In this document: positions 51,056-60,077 of the stretch, one piece after another
How positions within the stretch are numbered: position 1 is the stretch's first letter
Layout of the letters: each line of letters begins with the position of its first letter
NCBI GenBank assembly: GCA_045604945.1
Contig: JAZUPA010000076.1
Coordinates: forward strand, 15,234 to 79,233
DNA: 64,000 nucleotides
Direction: 5' to 3'
Origin: JAISGQ01 sp045604945
Lineage (GTDB): Bacteria; Bacillota; Clostridia; Oscillospirales; Acutalibacteraceae
Notes under the pieces: model-generated
Told to the model about the DNA's origin: nothing
The model's database searches: none
The model's input: the letters and a program-made list of their open reading frames with translations, nothing else
Program-made: the position numbers and the translations under genes

Positions 51056-52131
51056 CGCTTTCCCTCCTTTTTACGCGCACAGCAAAGCTCTGCAACCAGC
51101 TTTTCGAGAATCAGCCTGTCATCAAGCCTGCTGCCGTGCATGGAGCGTTCAGCGTTATATATAAGAATCAGATACTGCCTGAGAAGAGTCATTGAATGCT
51201 TCGCGCAATCACGCCGCGCGTTTTCCATAAGAAAACGCTTGTTTTTGGGATAGTCCGAAGGGTAAAGCTGTATTGTCTCATCAAGGCTCAGACCCGCCTC
51301 CAGCGCAGATTTTGCCCTGTACAGATCAATAAAGGGTCCCTGAAGTATGCGCAGTATATTACCTGAGTCCTCTCTCTGCAGGAAAAGCCTCTCGAGAATA
51401 TCGTAGGCTTTGTCATAGTCGCCTGTAAGGATTTTTCCCGCAAGGTAAAAGATATTGGCTTCTATACCCGGTTCAATCAGCTTTTCAATCAGCTCAGTCG
51501 TTATGGTTTTTCTTGGCGCTACGGAGATGAGCATATTCATCTGGCTCATAAGAACAGAGTAGTCCATGCCGGTTCTGGCAATCAGAAATGCAGCTTCCGA
51601 ATCGCGCATTTTTACGCCCTCTGCCTTTGCCCTCTCGCACATCAGCGTAATCATTTCCTGTCGTTCAGGCATGTCGCATTTTATGCAGCAGCCGTACTTT
51701 TTAACCGCATTAAGAAGAGTGTTCCATCTCTTGTTTTTGCCTTCATCTTCTTTTTTTTTGCTCGCACCGACTGTTACGTTCAGATACCAGAAGATAAGTG
51801 TAGTTTCGTCATCAAGATTGCTGATAACAGAAACAAGCTTATTTATATCGGATTCGTTCCTCTCAGCTGCAGAAAAGTCACAAACGGAAATCAGTCTGCG
51901 TGAAGCAAGCATGGGTGCCTGCTGTGCGCAGGCTTCAATATCTCTTACCGTGCAGCCTTTGCCTTCAAATTCCATGAAATTAATCTCAGGAAATTCAGGC
52001 ATAAGCGCCTTCTCCAGCATCCCTGTACATTCACTTATAAGTGTACTCTGAGAGCCATATATAAGATATACGCTACAGGGCTTGTTGCCTTCTATATGCC
52101 CTTTCAGCTGCAATGCATTGATTTCACTCAC
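51052..52131 (-). CDS. holA: DNA polymerase III delta subunit
   Basis: 359-aa clamp-loader subunit that opens the sliding clamp. The N-terminal AAA+-like domain has VYLIYGSQSTLISE (about 21); the middle and C-terminal regions match delta (IARTGMDYSVLMSQMNMLIS about 188, GNILRILQGPFIDLYRAKSA about 257). As in other delta subunits no functional Walker A is present. GTG start overlaps comEC; it keeps the widespread comEC-holA order. Confidence 0.9.
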   Translation of the reverse strand: MSEINALQLKGHIEGNKPCSVYLIYGSQSTLISECTGMLEKALMPEFPEINFMEFEGKGCTVRDIEACAQQAPMLASRRLISVCDFSAAERNESDINKLVSVISNLDDETTLIFWYLNVTVGASKKKEDEGKNKRWNTLLNAVKKYGCCIKCDMPERQEMITLMCERAKAEGVKMRDSEAAFLIARTGMDYSVLMSQMNMLISVAPRKTITTELIEKLIEPGIEANIFYLAGKILTGDYDKAYDILERLFLQREDSGNILRILQGPFIDLYRAKSALEAGLSLDETIQLYPSDYPKNKRFLMENARRDCAKHSMTLLRQYLILIYNAERSMHGSRLDDRLILEKLVAELCCARKKEGKR

Positions 52132-54380
52132 AGATTATCACCTCCGATATAAAGCCTGCCGTCTCTGACGGCGATTTCAATATTGCCGTGTATCCCTGTA
52201 CAGTAGATGTTTCCAAGTCCCCGCGCCATAAGCTGAGATGTCAGTATGCCGCCGTCTTCATATTCTGCACAAACGATGAAAATACCCGATTTAAAGGAAG
52301 TCAGACATGCAGGAATGTCAGCGTTTATTATCACCGCATCAAAACTTGTGCCAAACGGGCAGTATAAGCAGTTGCCGTCTTCAGGACATACTATTACATT
52401 AATATCTCCGCATTCTATATGGCTCCAGAGCTTTCCCTCGCAATCCGCAATAACACTGACAGAAACATCCCCTGAAACGACCTTGCAGTCTGTAACATCA
52501 GAGAGCGGAATTGAATACTTGTCTGCACTGTATTCAACATAGTCATAATAGAAACCGCTTTCAGGCGCCAGAACTCTGCAGGGCTTCATATTTTCAATAA
52601 CGGAATCCGCCCCGGAAGCACCTGCTTCAGAAAGGTCGGTAAGTATAAGGGCGGATATTCCCGAAATGCCCTTGTCGAGCATATCGTACTGCGCCATTGT
52701 AACATCATAGCTTTCTCCGCCTGCTCCCAGCAGCAAGGTGTGACCGCCGTCTCTTGCAAGAACCATTGCAGAAGAGCCGTTGCTGTATACAGTCACAGCC
52801 TTCGAATCGGTAAAAATCTTCTCTGAACAGAACCAGACAGTGGAAATAACTGTACAGCACAGTGCTGCAGCAACAAGCGCACGCTTTCTTTCCTTGGATT
52901 TACCGAACAGCAGCGCCCATAATACACCGATAATAATGCACCCGAACACAACCATGGATGTGTCGGATCCTGCATTGATAACAGAAGCGGGAATGCTGTC
53001 AAAAAGCTTTACTGCCAACAGCATGATCTTTCCTATAATCCAGTCAGCAGTCATAAATATATAAGCGATGAATCTTCCGACCCCACCGAACAATCCGATA
53101 AATACTGTCAACATACCAAGCGCCAGAAAGAGCTCTGCCATTGGAACGATCAACAGATTTGTAACAGGAGAAAGCAGTGATATCTTGCCGAAATACAGAA
53201 CTGAAGCAGGAAGAATAAACAGACTTGCGCACAGCGATGAAACAAGCGAAGATACTATGCTGCGAAGTATTCCGTTCCATATTCCGATTTTATCCTTGAA
53301 AAGCTTACGCTGAAGATATCTGTTGATTTCAGGAGCTGCAACAATAAGCCCGAAAGTTGCAGAAAAGGACATCAGAAGTCCGGCGTTTATTGAAGCATAA
53401 GGATTGAAAAGACAAATCAGAAGCAGGGATAATCCCATGGAATTAAGCGGCGTGTGCAGTCTGTCAACAAGTACGCCAAACAGCATTACGGTAATCATTA
53501 TAGCCGCCCTCAATGAAGACAGCGGAAAGCCTGCTATAGCAACAAAGAACCAGACTACAGCGCAGACAATCACGGCGATTATCTTTCTGTTGAGAAAGAA
53601 TCTCCTGAGAATCCATGTGATAGCCGCAGCAAGAAGGGTCATGTGAAGTCCCGAAACAGCAAGAACATGCGCAAGCCCAGTATTTCTGAAAGCAGAGAGA
53701 ATATCACTGTCAACTCCGCTCTCATCGCTGGTCAGCATTGCAATAAGCACATCCCCTGTTTCGTCGGGATAGATATCTTTTATTACGTCCTTCATTGAAG
53801 TTCGCAGTGAAACAGCTAAGCCATAGAGGTCATTTTTGCCCGCTTCAACTGTATATGTACCGTCATACGGAACAAATGCAGTAGCCGTAATCCCCTTTGA
53901 CAGCAGCTGTCTGTGGGAAGCAAAGCTGTTTTCGTCGCGAACAGACGTAAATTCTACAACACCCTTGAAAATATCCGAATATTTCATTCCGAGAGAAACT
54001 GACGAAGAAATTCGGATTTTAATACTCTGATTAATCCCTTCTGAACTTATCGAATCTGTCCTGATAATGTAATAATGTCGTCCGTACTGTTCATAGGGCT
54101 CTTCAACCACACGTCCGCTTATCTGTACAGTCTCACCTTCAAGGGACACTGCATTCTCAACGTAAAGCTTTGTGTATGCAAAAGAAACAATCATTGCAAT
54201 GCAGGCGGTGATGATAACAGTAATAACTGCGGCATTGTGTCTATCAAAAAACAACCAATACATAAGTGCAAACAGCACCAGAGTAATTGAGGCAACCAGC
54301 GCAAAGGCTGTACCCAAATAAGCAGCGACCGCTTGCGAGAGAAGATAGGTTATTCCTATTACTGCAAACGGTCGCTTCAT
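52128..54380 (-). CDS. comEC: ComEC/Rec2-family DNA uptake protein with degenerate MBL domain
   Basis: 750 aa. An N-terminal OB-like domain (about 75-170, DUF4131) follows two helices. The Competence membrane domain (about 215-490) has LAHVLAVSGLHMTLLAAAI. The C-terminal region (about 525-750) lies where ComEC carries a metallo-beta-lactamase fold. The signature DVGQGDA is replaced by TVYSNGSSAMV, and THxHxDH by LTDLSEAGASGADS, so the metal ligands are gone. The channel may remain while nuclease activity is lost or supplied elsewhere. Confidence 0.88.
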   Translation of the reverse strand: MKRPFAVIGITYLLSQAVAAYLGTAFALVASITLVLFALMYWLFFDRHNAAVITVIITACIAMIVSFAYTKLYVENAVSLEGETVQISGRVVEEPYEQYGRHYYIIRTDSISSEGINQSIKIRISSSVSLGMKYSDIFKGVVEFTSVRDENSFASHRQLLSKGITATAFVPYDGTYTVEAGKNDLYGLAVSLRTSMKDVIKDIYPDETGDVLIAMLTSDESGVDSDILSAFRNTGLAHVLAVSGLHMTLLAAAITWILRRFFLNRKIIAVIVCAVVWFFVAIAGFPLSSLRAAIMITVMLFGVLVDRLHTPLNSMGLSLLLICLFNPYASINAGLLMSFSATFGLIVAAPEINRYLQRKLFKDKIGIWNGILRSIVSSLVSSLCASLFILPASVLYFGKISLLSPVTNLLIVPMAELFLALGMLTVFIGLFGGVGRFIAYIFMTADWIIGKIMLLAVKLFDSIPASVINAGSDTSMVVFGCIIIGVLWALLFGKSKERKRALVAAALCCTVISTVWFCSEKIFTDSKAVTVYSNGSSAMVLARDGGHTLLLGAGGESYDVTMAQYDMLDKGISGISALILTDLSEAGASGADSVIENMKPCRVLAPESGFYYDYVEYSADKYSIPLSDVTDCKVVSGDVSVSVIADCEGKLWSHIECGDINVIVCPEDGNCLYCPFGTSFDAVIINADIPACLTSFKSGIFIVCAEYEDGGILTSQLMARGLGNIYCTGIHGNIEIAVRDGRLYIGGDNL

Positions 54381-54382
54381 AA

Positions 54383-54934
54383 TTAGTTCTCCTGATCTTT
54401 AAAGAATAAGGGGAGTTTTTCGAGGAAAATTATATCGTCTCTGTCGGCAGCATCGCCCTCTGCGAGCACCGCACACTTACCGACAATTTCAGCGCCTGCT
54501 GCCTCGGCAAGCTTCTCAATGGCAATTAAGGATTCGCCTGTGCTGATCACATCATCAACAATAAGAACCTTCTTGCCCTTGATGCGCTCTGCCTCATAAT
54601 CTGCAATATGCAGCATCTGTACCTGGGCAGTAGTGATGGATTTTACCTCGACAGAAACAGGATTTGTTGTGTAAACCTTAATGCCTTTACGGGCAACAAG
54701 GTAGTCAGTACCTGCCTGTCTCGCCATTTCATAAGCAAGAGGAATGCCCTTGGCTTCTGCTGTGAGAATAAAATCAAACTTAGGAGCTTTTTTCAAAAGC
54801 TGCTTTGCTGATTTTGTGGTTATCTCAACATCGCCGAACATGATAAACGCTGCAATATCAAGAGTATCGCTGACAGCACATATAGGAAGCTGTCTTTTGC
54901 AGCCTGCTATCTTCATTTCAAAATACTTTGACAT
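54383..54934 (-). CDS. Purine/pyrimidine phosphoribosyltransferase-family protein
   Basis: 183-aa type I PRTase, closest in layout to adenine phosphoribosyltransferase. FDFILTAEAKGIPLAYEMAR (about 48) and the PRPP motif VLIVDDVISTGES (about 121) are clear. It may salvage a base or act as a PurR/PyrR-like regulator. ATG 54934 after AGAGGTGAG is preferred. Between HIT and comEC in the alaS operon. Confidence 0.82.
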   Translation of the reverse strand: MSKYFEMKIAGCKRQLPICAVSDTLDIAAFIMFGDVEITTKSAKQLLKKAPKFDFILTAEAKGIPLAYEMARQAGTDYLVARKGIKVYTTNPVSVEVKSITTAQVQMLHIADYEAERIKGKKVLIVDDVISTGESLIAIEKLAEAAGAEIVGKCAVLAEGDAADRDDIIFLEKLPLFFKDQEN

Positions 54935-54952
54935 ACTCTCACCTCTTGACAA

Positions 54953-55291
54953 CTAACCCGGAGGCCATGCGAGAAGTCTGCCGCCGAGAACATGGAAATG
55001 GAGATGACCTACGGTCTGTCCGCCGTCCTCGCCGCAGTTATTTACGATTCTGTAGCCCTTTGTGAGCCCCTTTTCCTTGCATATCTTTGCAGCTACTGCA
55101 TAGATATGACCGATAAAGCCGCTGTTTTCATCAGTCAGCTCATCAGCAGACTTGATGTGTACCTTGGGAACGATAAGGAAATGAACGGGAGCCTGAGGGC
55201 TGATGTCCTCAAAAGCGTATACAAGCTCATCTTCATAGAGCTTAGTCGAGGGGATTTCGCCTGCGATAATCTTACAGAACAAACAATCCAT
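54953..55291 (-). CDS. HIT-family nucleotide hydrolase
   Basis: 112-aa Hint-branch protein. CLFCKIIAGEIPSTKLYEDE at the N-terminus and the histidine triad HLHFHVLGGR (about 98) are intact. Hint proteins hydrolyse purine phosphoramidates such as AMP-lysine, and so can process adenylated by-products of tRNA synthetases. ATG 55291 after AAAGGATG. 16 bp after alaS. Confidence 0.93.
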   Translation of the reverse strand: MDCLFCKIIAGEIPSTKLYEDELVYAFEDISPQAPVHFLIVPKVHIKSADELTDENSGFIGHIYAVAAKICKEKGLTKGYRIVNNCGEDGGQTVGHLHFHVLGGRLLAWPPG

Positions 55292-55306
55292 TATTTTCAT
55301 CCTTTC

Positions 55307-57937
55307 TTATTTGACGATAGAAAGTACGATTTCCTTTGCCTGGCTGAGTGCTTCGTCGAGCTTTGAAAGATCCTTTGCGCCTGCCATAGCAGCATCGGGC
55401 TTACCGCCGCCGTTGCCGCCTGTGATCTGAGCAATAGCCTTTACAATGTTGCCTGCGTGAGCGCCCTTTGCCTGAGCATCCTTACCTACAGATACAAACA
55501 GAGTAGCCTTCTCTCCGTTTACTGCAGCAAATACAGCGATTGCAGAGGGATTTGCATCGCGGATAACATCGCCCATCTTGCGCATTTCGCCTGCATCAAC
55601 AGCACCGAGCTTCTGTACGATGAGAGATACACCGTTGAGCTCCTGAGCGTTTGCAGCCATGGAACCGACTTCGATTTCAGCGATCTTTGCAGAAAGCTTT
55701 TCGATCTCTCTGTCCTTCTCCTTGAGCTCAGCTACAAGCTGAGTGCTGCGGCGAACAAGATCTGCGGTATTGGTAAGCTTCATTGCAGCGCTTGCCTGAT
55801 TGATGGTGCTGATGGAATCAGCAAGCATATTGAGAACTCCGAGACCGGTTGTGCCTTCGATTCTGCGGACACCGGAAGCAACGGAGGATTCGCTCTTTAT
55901 CTTGAAGAGACCAAGCTTAGCGGTATTGTCGCAGTGAGTACCGCCGCAGAGCTCAATGGAGAAGTCGCCAGCCTTGACAACTCTTACCTTGTCGCCGTAC
56001 TTCTCGCCAAAGAGTGCCATAGCACCCATAGCCTTTGCTTCATCAATAGGCATTTCACGGTTTTCAACCTTTTCAGCCTTGAGAATTTCTTCGTTTACAT
56101 ACTGCTCAACAAGTGCGATTTCTTCGCTTGTCATAGCAGAGAAATGAGTAAAGTCAAAACGGACAACCTTATCGCTGACCATGGAGCCTGCCTGCTCAAC
56201 ATGAGTGCCGAGAACCTTTCTCAGAGCTGCCTGGAGCAGATGAGCTGCAGTGTGGTTTCTGCGTATAGCGTCACGGCGGGTTACATCGATCTTTGCGCTG
56301 ACAGTGTCACCTTCGTTGATTTCGCCGCTTGTGACAACAGCCTTGTGAATGAAGATGCCGTTGTGGTTCTTGGTGGTATCCTTAACTTCAACAGCAGCAC
56401 CTGCAGTTTCCAGAACACCAGTATCGCCTATCTGTCCGCCGCTTTCAGCGTAGAAGGGAGTCTTTGCAAGTGCGATGAGAACTTCCTCTCCCTCGCCTGC
56501 ACTCTTGACTCTCTGACCGCCTGCAACGACTGCCAGAACTTTTGCATCGCACTCGTTATTCTTGTAACCGACAAACTTGGTAGCCTTTACGCCGAAGAAG
56601 GGATCAGCTTCGCCTTCCCATGCCTCTTCGCCTGCGTTCTTTCTCTTGGAACGGGTATCTGCACGGTACTTGTTGTAAATCTCTCTGAAGCCTTCTACAT
56701 CGACCTCAACTCCCTTATCAGCAAGGATCTCGACAGTCAGGTCAATGGGGAATCCGTAAGTATCCTGAAGTTTGAATGCATCCTCGCCGGAAAGTGCCTT
56801 GCCCTCGTTGCCCTCGATAAAGCTTTCGAGGATCTGCATGCCCTGATCGATGGTTTTTGCAAAGCTCTCTTCCTCGTTCTTGATGACCTTCTTTATGAAG
56901 TCACGCTTCTCGGAAAGCTCGGGATAAGCAGTAAGATTTTCATTGATAACAGTGTCAGCAACCTCGGAAAGGAAGGTGCGGGTAACGCCGAGAAGTCTGC
57001 CATGACGGGCAGCTCTTCTGAGCAGTCTGCGCAGTACATAGCCTCTTCCGTTATTAGCAGGCATAACGCCGTCACCGATCATGAAGGTTGTGGAGCGGAC
57101 GTGGTCTGTAATAACACGAAGGGAAATATCCTTCTTCTCGTCCTTGCCGTACTCAACACCTGCAATGCTGATGATGTGCTTCATTATGTTCTGAACGGTA
57201 TCAACAAGGAACAGATTATCTACACCCTGCATGACACATGCAAGTCTTTCAAGACCCATACCTGTATCAATGTTGGGGTTGGGCAGCGGAGTGTAAGTAC
57301 CCTTGCCGTCAGAATCGAACTGGGTAAATACGTTGTTCCATACCTCGACGTATCTGTCGCAGTCGCAGCCTACCTTACAGTCAGGCTTGCCACAGCCGTA
57401 CTTCTCGCCGCGGTCGAAATAGATCTCAGAACAGGGACCGCAGGGACCTGAGCCATGCTCCCAGAAGTTGTCTTCCTTGCCCATACGAACCATATGAGAA
57501 GGATCTACGCCGACTTCCTTTGTCCAGATATCGTAAGCCTCAACGTCCTGCTCATAGACAGAGATGTGAAGAAGCTCCTTGGGTATTTCAAGAGTAACAG
57601 TAAAGAACTCCCATGCCCAGTTGATGGCTTCTCTCTTGAAGTAATCGCCAAAGGAGAAGTTGCCGAGCATTTCAAAATATGTACCGTGACGTGCGGTAAT
57701 ACCGACTCGTTCAATATCGGGAGTACGGATGCACTTCTGGCAGGTGGTGACTCTCTTTCTGGGAGGAGTGATCTCGCCTGTGAAGTACTTCTTCATAGGT
57801 GCCATACCAGCATTGATAAGCAGAAGGCTGTTGTCGTTCTGAGGAATAAGCGAAAAGCTGGGAAGTCTGAGATGTCCCTTGCTCTCGAAGAAAGCAAGAT
57901 ACTTCTCGCGAAGTTCGTTAAGGCCTGTCCATTGCAT
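55307..57937 (-). CDS. alaS: Alanyl-tRNA synthetase
   Basis: 876-aa class II synthetase. N-terminal aminoacylation domain with motif 1-3 regions (NAGMAPMKKYFTGE, HGTYFEMLGNFSFGDYFK, GMGLERLACV). Editing domain with HTAAHLLQAALRKVLG (about 563) and CGGTH (about 664). The C-terminal Ala domain ends in GGKPDAAMAGA. ATG 57937 is preferred over ATG 57946, which is too close to AAAGGAA. First gene of alaS-HIT-PRTase-comEC-holA-rnmV, behind a T-box. Confidence 0.95.
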   Translation of the reverse strand: MQWTGLNELREKYLAFFESKGHLRLPSFSLIPQNDNSLLLINAGMAPMKKYFTGEITPPRKRVTTCQKCIRTPDIERVGITARHGTYFEMLGNFSFGDYFKREAINWAWEFFTVTLEIPKELLHISVYEQDVEAYDIWTKEVGVDPSHMVRMGKEDNFWEHGSGPCGPCSEIYFDRGEKYGCGKPDCKVGCDCDRYVEVWNNVFTQFDSDGKGTYTPLPNPNIDTGMGLERLACVMQGVDNLFLVDTVQNIMKHIISIAGVEYGKDEKKDISLRVITDHVRSTTFMIGDGVMPANNGRGYVLRRLLRRAARHGRLLGVTRTFLSEVADTVINENLTAYPELSEKRDFIKKVIKNEEESFAKTIDQGMQILESFIEGNEGKALSGEDAFKLQDTYGFPIDLTVEILADKGVEVDVEGFREIYNKYRADTRSKRKNAGEEAWEGEADPFFGVKATKFVGYKNNECDAKVLAVVAGGQRVKSAGEGEEVLIALAKTPFYAESGGQIGDTGVLETAGAAVEVKDTTKNHNGIFIHKAVVTSGEINEGDTVSAKIDVTRRDAIRRNHTAAHLLQAALRKVLGTHVEQAGSMVSDKVVRFDFTHFSAMTSEEIALVEQYVNEEILKAEKVENREMPIDEAKAMGAMALFGEKYGDKVRVVKAGDFSIELCGGTHCDNTAKLGLFKIKSESSVASGVRRIEGTTGLGVLNMLADSISTINQASAAMKLTNTADLVRRSTQLVAELKEKDREIEKLSAKIAEIEVGSMAANAQELNGVSLIVQKLGAVDAGEMRKMGDVIRDANPSAIAVFAAVNGEKATLFVSVGKDAQAKGAHAGNIVKAIAQITGGNGGGKPDAAMAGAKDLSKLDEALSQAKEIVLSIVK

Positions 57938-57961
57938 TGTTAACATTTCCTTTCAAGTAGA

Positions 57962-58208
57962 TGTGAAAAAAGGTTCTCCTGTCCCCTCTGTATGGGACGG
58001 AAGAACCGCGGTACCACCCAAATTGCGCCGTATGACGCCAACTTTTGTACTCTTTAACGCAGAGCATACGCGCATCTCATCGATACGGCACCGACCTTTC
58101 GGTCACCGAACTGGCTGCCGATTTCCCCGTGTGTGCATCACAGCAAACAGCACACTCTCTGAAACGGTTTTTATATCGGCTCGGTTCGTTGGGTGCTTTG
58201 AATATTTA
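57962..58208 (-). promoter_or_regulatory. T-box leader of alaS (candidate Ala GCC specifier)
   Basis: Minus strand: distal CAGAGAG bulge with hairpin GTGTGC/GCACAC, T-box sequence TTGGGTGGTACCGCGG, and terminator GGTTCTTCCGTCCC / GGGGACAGGAGAACC with TTTTTT. Stem I is atypical: the base CGAAC pairs with GTTCG, and an extra CCGAT/ATCGG helix fits below the usual loop. By the codon-purine-P1 rule seen in the other two T-boxes, the specifier is GCC-A-GTTCG (58115-58113); GCA three bases upstream is the alternative. Fills the 350-bp gap before alaS. Confidence 0.88.
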
Positions 58209-58215
58209 CCATGTA

Positions 58216-58244
58216 ATTATATTACCAACGCCCCGTTTTGTCAA
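58216..58244 (-). promoter_or_regulatory. Consensus promoter of the alaS T-box transcript
   Basis: Minus strand: TTGACA (58244-58239), 17 bp, TATAAT (58221-58216). Confidence 0.85.
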
Positions 58245-58260
58245 GGCATAATACAAGAAT

Positions 58261-58283
58261 ACAGACCGCTTTTGGCGGTCTGT
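58261..58283 (-). terminator. Hairpin after the Cys-rich gene
   Basis: ACAGACCGC pairs with GCGGTCTGT; only a modest T-rich stretch follows on the minus strand. Confidence 0.5.
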
Positions 58284-58288
58284 AAACA

Positions 58289-59110
58289 CTAATTGCATTT
58301 GCTGCACTTGTATCTGTCAGCACATAGATCTCCTGCCTTGGGAGGGAAAAATTCGTTGGCAGGAAAACTCATTCTGCTGAACATTTCACAGGGCTTATCG
58401 TCACCGGAATCAACGCAGACCTTCTCGGGCATGCAGAAGTCATAGACGGGAATCAGCATCTGAACTTCTCTTTCAAGCTGAATGATCATAAACAGTCCGA
58501 TTGTAACCTCGATAACCTTGTTGCAGGCAGTTGTGAAGTTTCCTCCGAAGCGTCTGCTTACGCACTTGGGAATACAGCAGGGACAGCAGCAGGGCTCACA
58601 TACAGCAGTTACTCTCGCACCAAGTGAAACAGGTTCTGCTATGCTGACTGTCGCTTTGGGAAGGTTACCTGTGGGGATGCTCTGAATATCGTCGTCATCA
58701 TAAATATAGTCAGAGCTGAACACCTTGACACTACCCTCACTGCCGAAAAGCACTGCCTTTTTACTGTAAACGCACATACCCTTGATTTCGCAGGGAGGGC
58801 TGATGGGCGAAACTGTAACCTCAACGGTCACGCAAAGATAGATGTTCAGATTTACGCAGTAGTAACCGCGGTTGAACTGAACAGGCTCGGTGTCGATAAC
58901 GACATTTATCACTTCGGCATTTTTAAGTCTTGCTCCCAGAGCATTGTCAACGATCTCCTGATCACGCTCACAGAACCAGACCCTTACATTCTCAAGACAT
59001 TCGCGGTCACGGCAGGAATCATAGATTCTTCCTGCGTTGATGCAAACCGCCTCCTTGAAGCAATCGCTTCTGATTGCTTCAGCAGCACTGTTGTGTCTGC
59101 AATCTGCCAT
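58289..59110 (-). CDS. Cys-rich protein of unknown function, 24 cysteines
   Basis: 273 aa with 24 cysteines (about 9%) and no signal peptide. Blocks include RIYDSCRDRECLENVRVWFC (about 26), a cluster CEPCCCPCCIPKC (about 170) and a C-terminal CxxC pair near KCSKC. Between them lie beta-strand-rich stretches. Proteins with the YDSCRDxxCL-type opening occur across Clostridia without a known role; a spore-coat or disulfide-crosslinked structural role is inferred from composition only. AGGAGG precedes ATG 59110. It stands alone between a T-box region and the ydj-like module. Confidence 0.75.
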   Translation of the reverse strand: MADCRHNSAAEAIRSDCFKEAVCINAGRIYDSCRDRECLENVRVWFCERDQEIVDNALGARLKNAEVINVVIDTEPVQFNRGYYCVNLNIYLCVTVEVTVSPISPPCEIKGMCVYSKKAVLFGSEGSVKVFSSDYIYDDDDIQSIPTGNLPKATVSIAEPVSLGARVTAVCEPCCCPCCIPKCVSRRFGGNFTTACNKVIEVTIGLFMIIQLEREVQMLIPVYDFCMPEKVCVDSGDDKPCEMFSRMSFPANEFFPPKAGDLCADRYKCSKCN

Positions 59111-59275
59111 GATAAAAGCCTCCTGTGCATGCCGCCTTTGCGGCATAATATTGATCGGTAATACTGTCCCGTCCTGCGGGATTTGCATTCACGATTCAAT
59201 ACATTTATATGATAGAATTCGCCCTACTGTTACTGCTTTTTTCAAATTTTCATTATTAATTTCCTGATAAAGAAA
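59111..59275. other. Intergenic region upstream of the Cys-rich gene
   Basis: 165 bp without an ORF. Two short GC hairpins lie in the minus-strand leader (TGCCGC/GCGGCA near 59131-59146 and CCCG-type near 59167-59182). No vegetative promoter is clear. A CATATAAAT stretch could be a sporulation-sigma -10 box, but this is speculative. Confidence 0.4.
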
Positions 59276-59302
59276 AACGCTGCAGAAAAACTGCAGCGTT
59301 TG
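59276..59302 (-). terminator. Terminator after the TPM gene
   Basis: AAACGCTGCAG pairs with CTGCAGCGTTT; on the minus strand TTCTTTAT follows. Confidence 0.85.
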
Positions 59303-59307
59303 AAATT

Positions 59308-60075
59308 TTAGAATCTGCGTCCTGAGTGACCGCCAAAGGAACGACCGCCTGAGCTTCGTCCTCCTGAGCCTGTATCCTTCGGTTTAAGAACACGGGTGAC
59401 GTTCTTGTAAAGGAATACGTCACTGGAGGCAGTGAGCTTCATGCTGCCTGCCTTTGTGTAGTCGGATGCATTGGGCTTAGAGCGTACTGATTTCAGATTA
59501 CTCTTCATCATTCCGACAGAAATGAATGCTATAACAGCACCGATACCAGGTCCTATAAGGAACCAGATAAGGTCAAAATGAGTATAGTCATAAAACTCAG
59601 CAGTACAGTCGGAAACGAAAGATGCTGCAGCGTCATAGTAGCCTTCAGGCGTGCGCAGAACAAGGAAGTTATAGAAATTATCTTCAATTTCGTAAAGAAC
59701 GTCTTCATCGAACACGTCCATGCACTTGCCTGTTGTTGCCATATGAGTGCCGCCCTGGTCGTCAGCCTCAAAGAATATCATAAGAAGAATACCGTCATCG
59801 GAAAAACCCATCTGATTATAGAAGTTCTCGCAGTGAACACGAGCCTCATAGTCAGAAACATAGGTTTCGTCAAACCTGCAGGTATAAATACCAACATCGC
59901 AGTCGTATTCCTGCTTTATGTAAAGAATCTCCTGCTCAAGGGCTTTCTCACGGGCATCACTGAAAAGATCAGCATCATCAGTTACTGCAGGAGCATTGCT
60001 GCTTACTGCAAAAACCGGAAGCGCTGCGAAAACGCATATACTGAGGACAATGAGTAAAGCAAAAATTCTTTTCAT
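59308..60075 (-). CDS. TPM-domain secreted/membrane protein (YdjH-like)
   Basis: 255 aa. Signal peptide (about 1-22), TPM domain (about 30-165: DDADLFSDAREKALEQEILY, then DDGILLMIFF), one membrane helix (about 178-200), then a cytosolic end with a Gly/Ser/Arg tail. In Bacillus, the TPM protein YdjH works with YdjG and YdjI at the membrane. Two bases after the zinc-ribbon gene, so co-transcribed. Confidence 0.83.
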   Translation of the reverse strand: MKRIFALLIVLSICVFAALPVFAVSSNAPAVTDDADLFSDAREKALEQEILYIKQEYDCDVGIYTCRFDETYVSDYEARVHCENFYNQMGFSDDGILLMIFFEADDQGGTHMATTGKCMDVFDEDVLYEIEDNFYNFLVLRTPEGYYDAAASFVSDCTAEFYDYTHFDLIWFLIGPGIGAVIAFISVGMMKSNLKSVRSKPNASDYTKAGSMKLTASSDVFLYKNVTRVLKPKDTGSGGRSSGGRSFGGHSGRRF

Positions 60076-60077
60076 AA

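Noticed and set aside
55457..57451. Open frame of 664 codons on the plus strand
   Set aside because: It lies entirely antisense to alaS, has no RBS, and its Cys/Leu-rich composition is the mirror of alaS codons.
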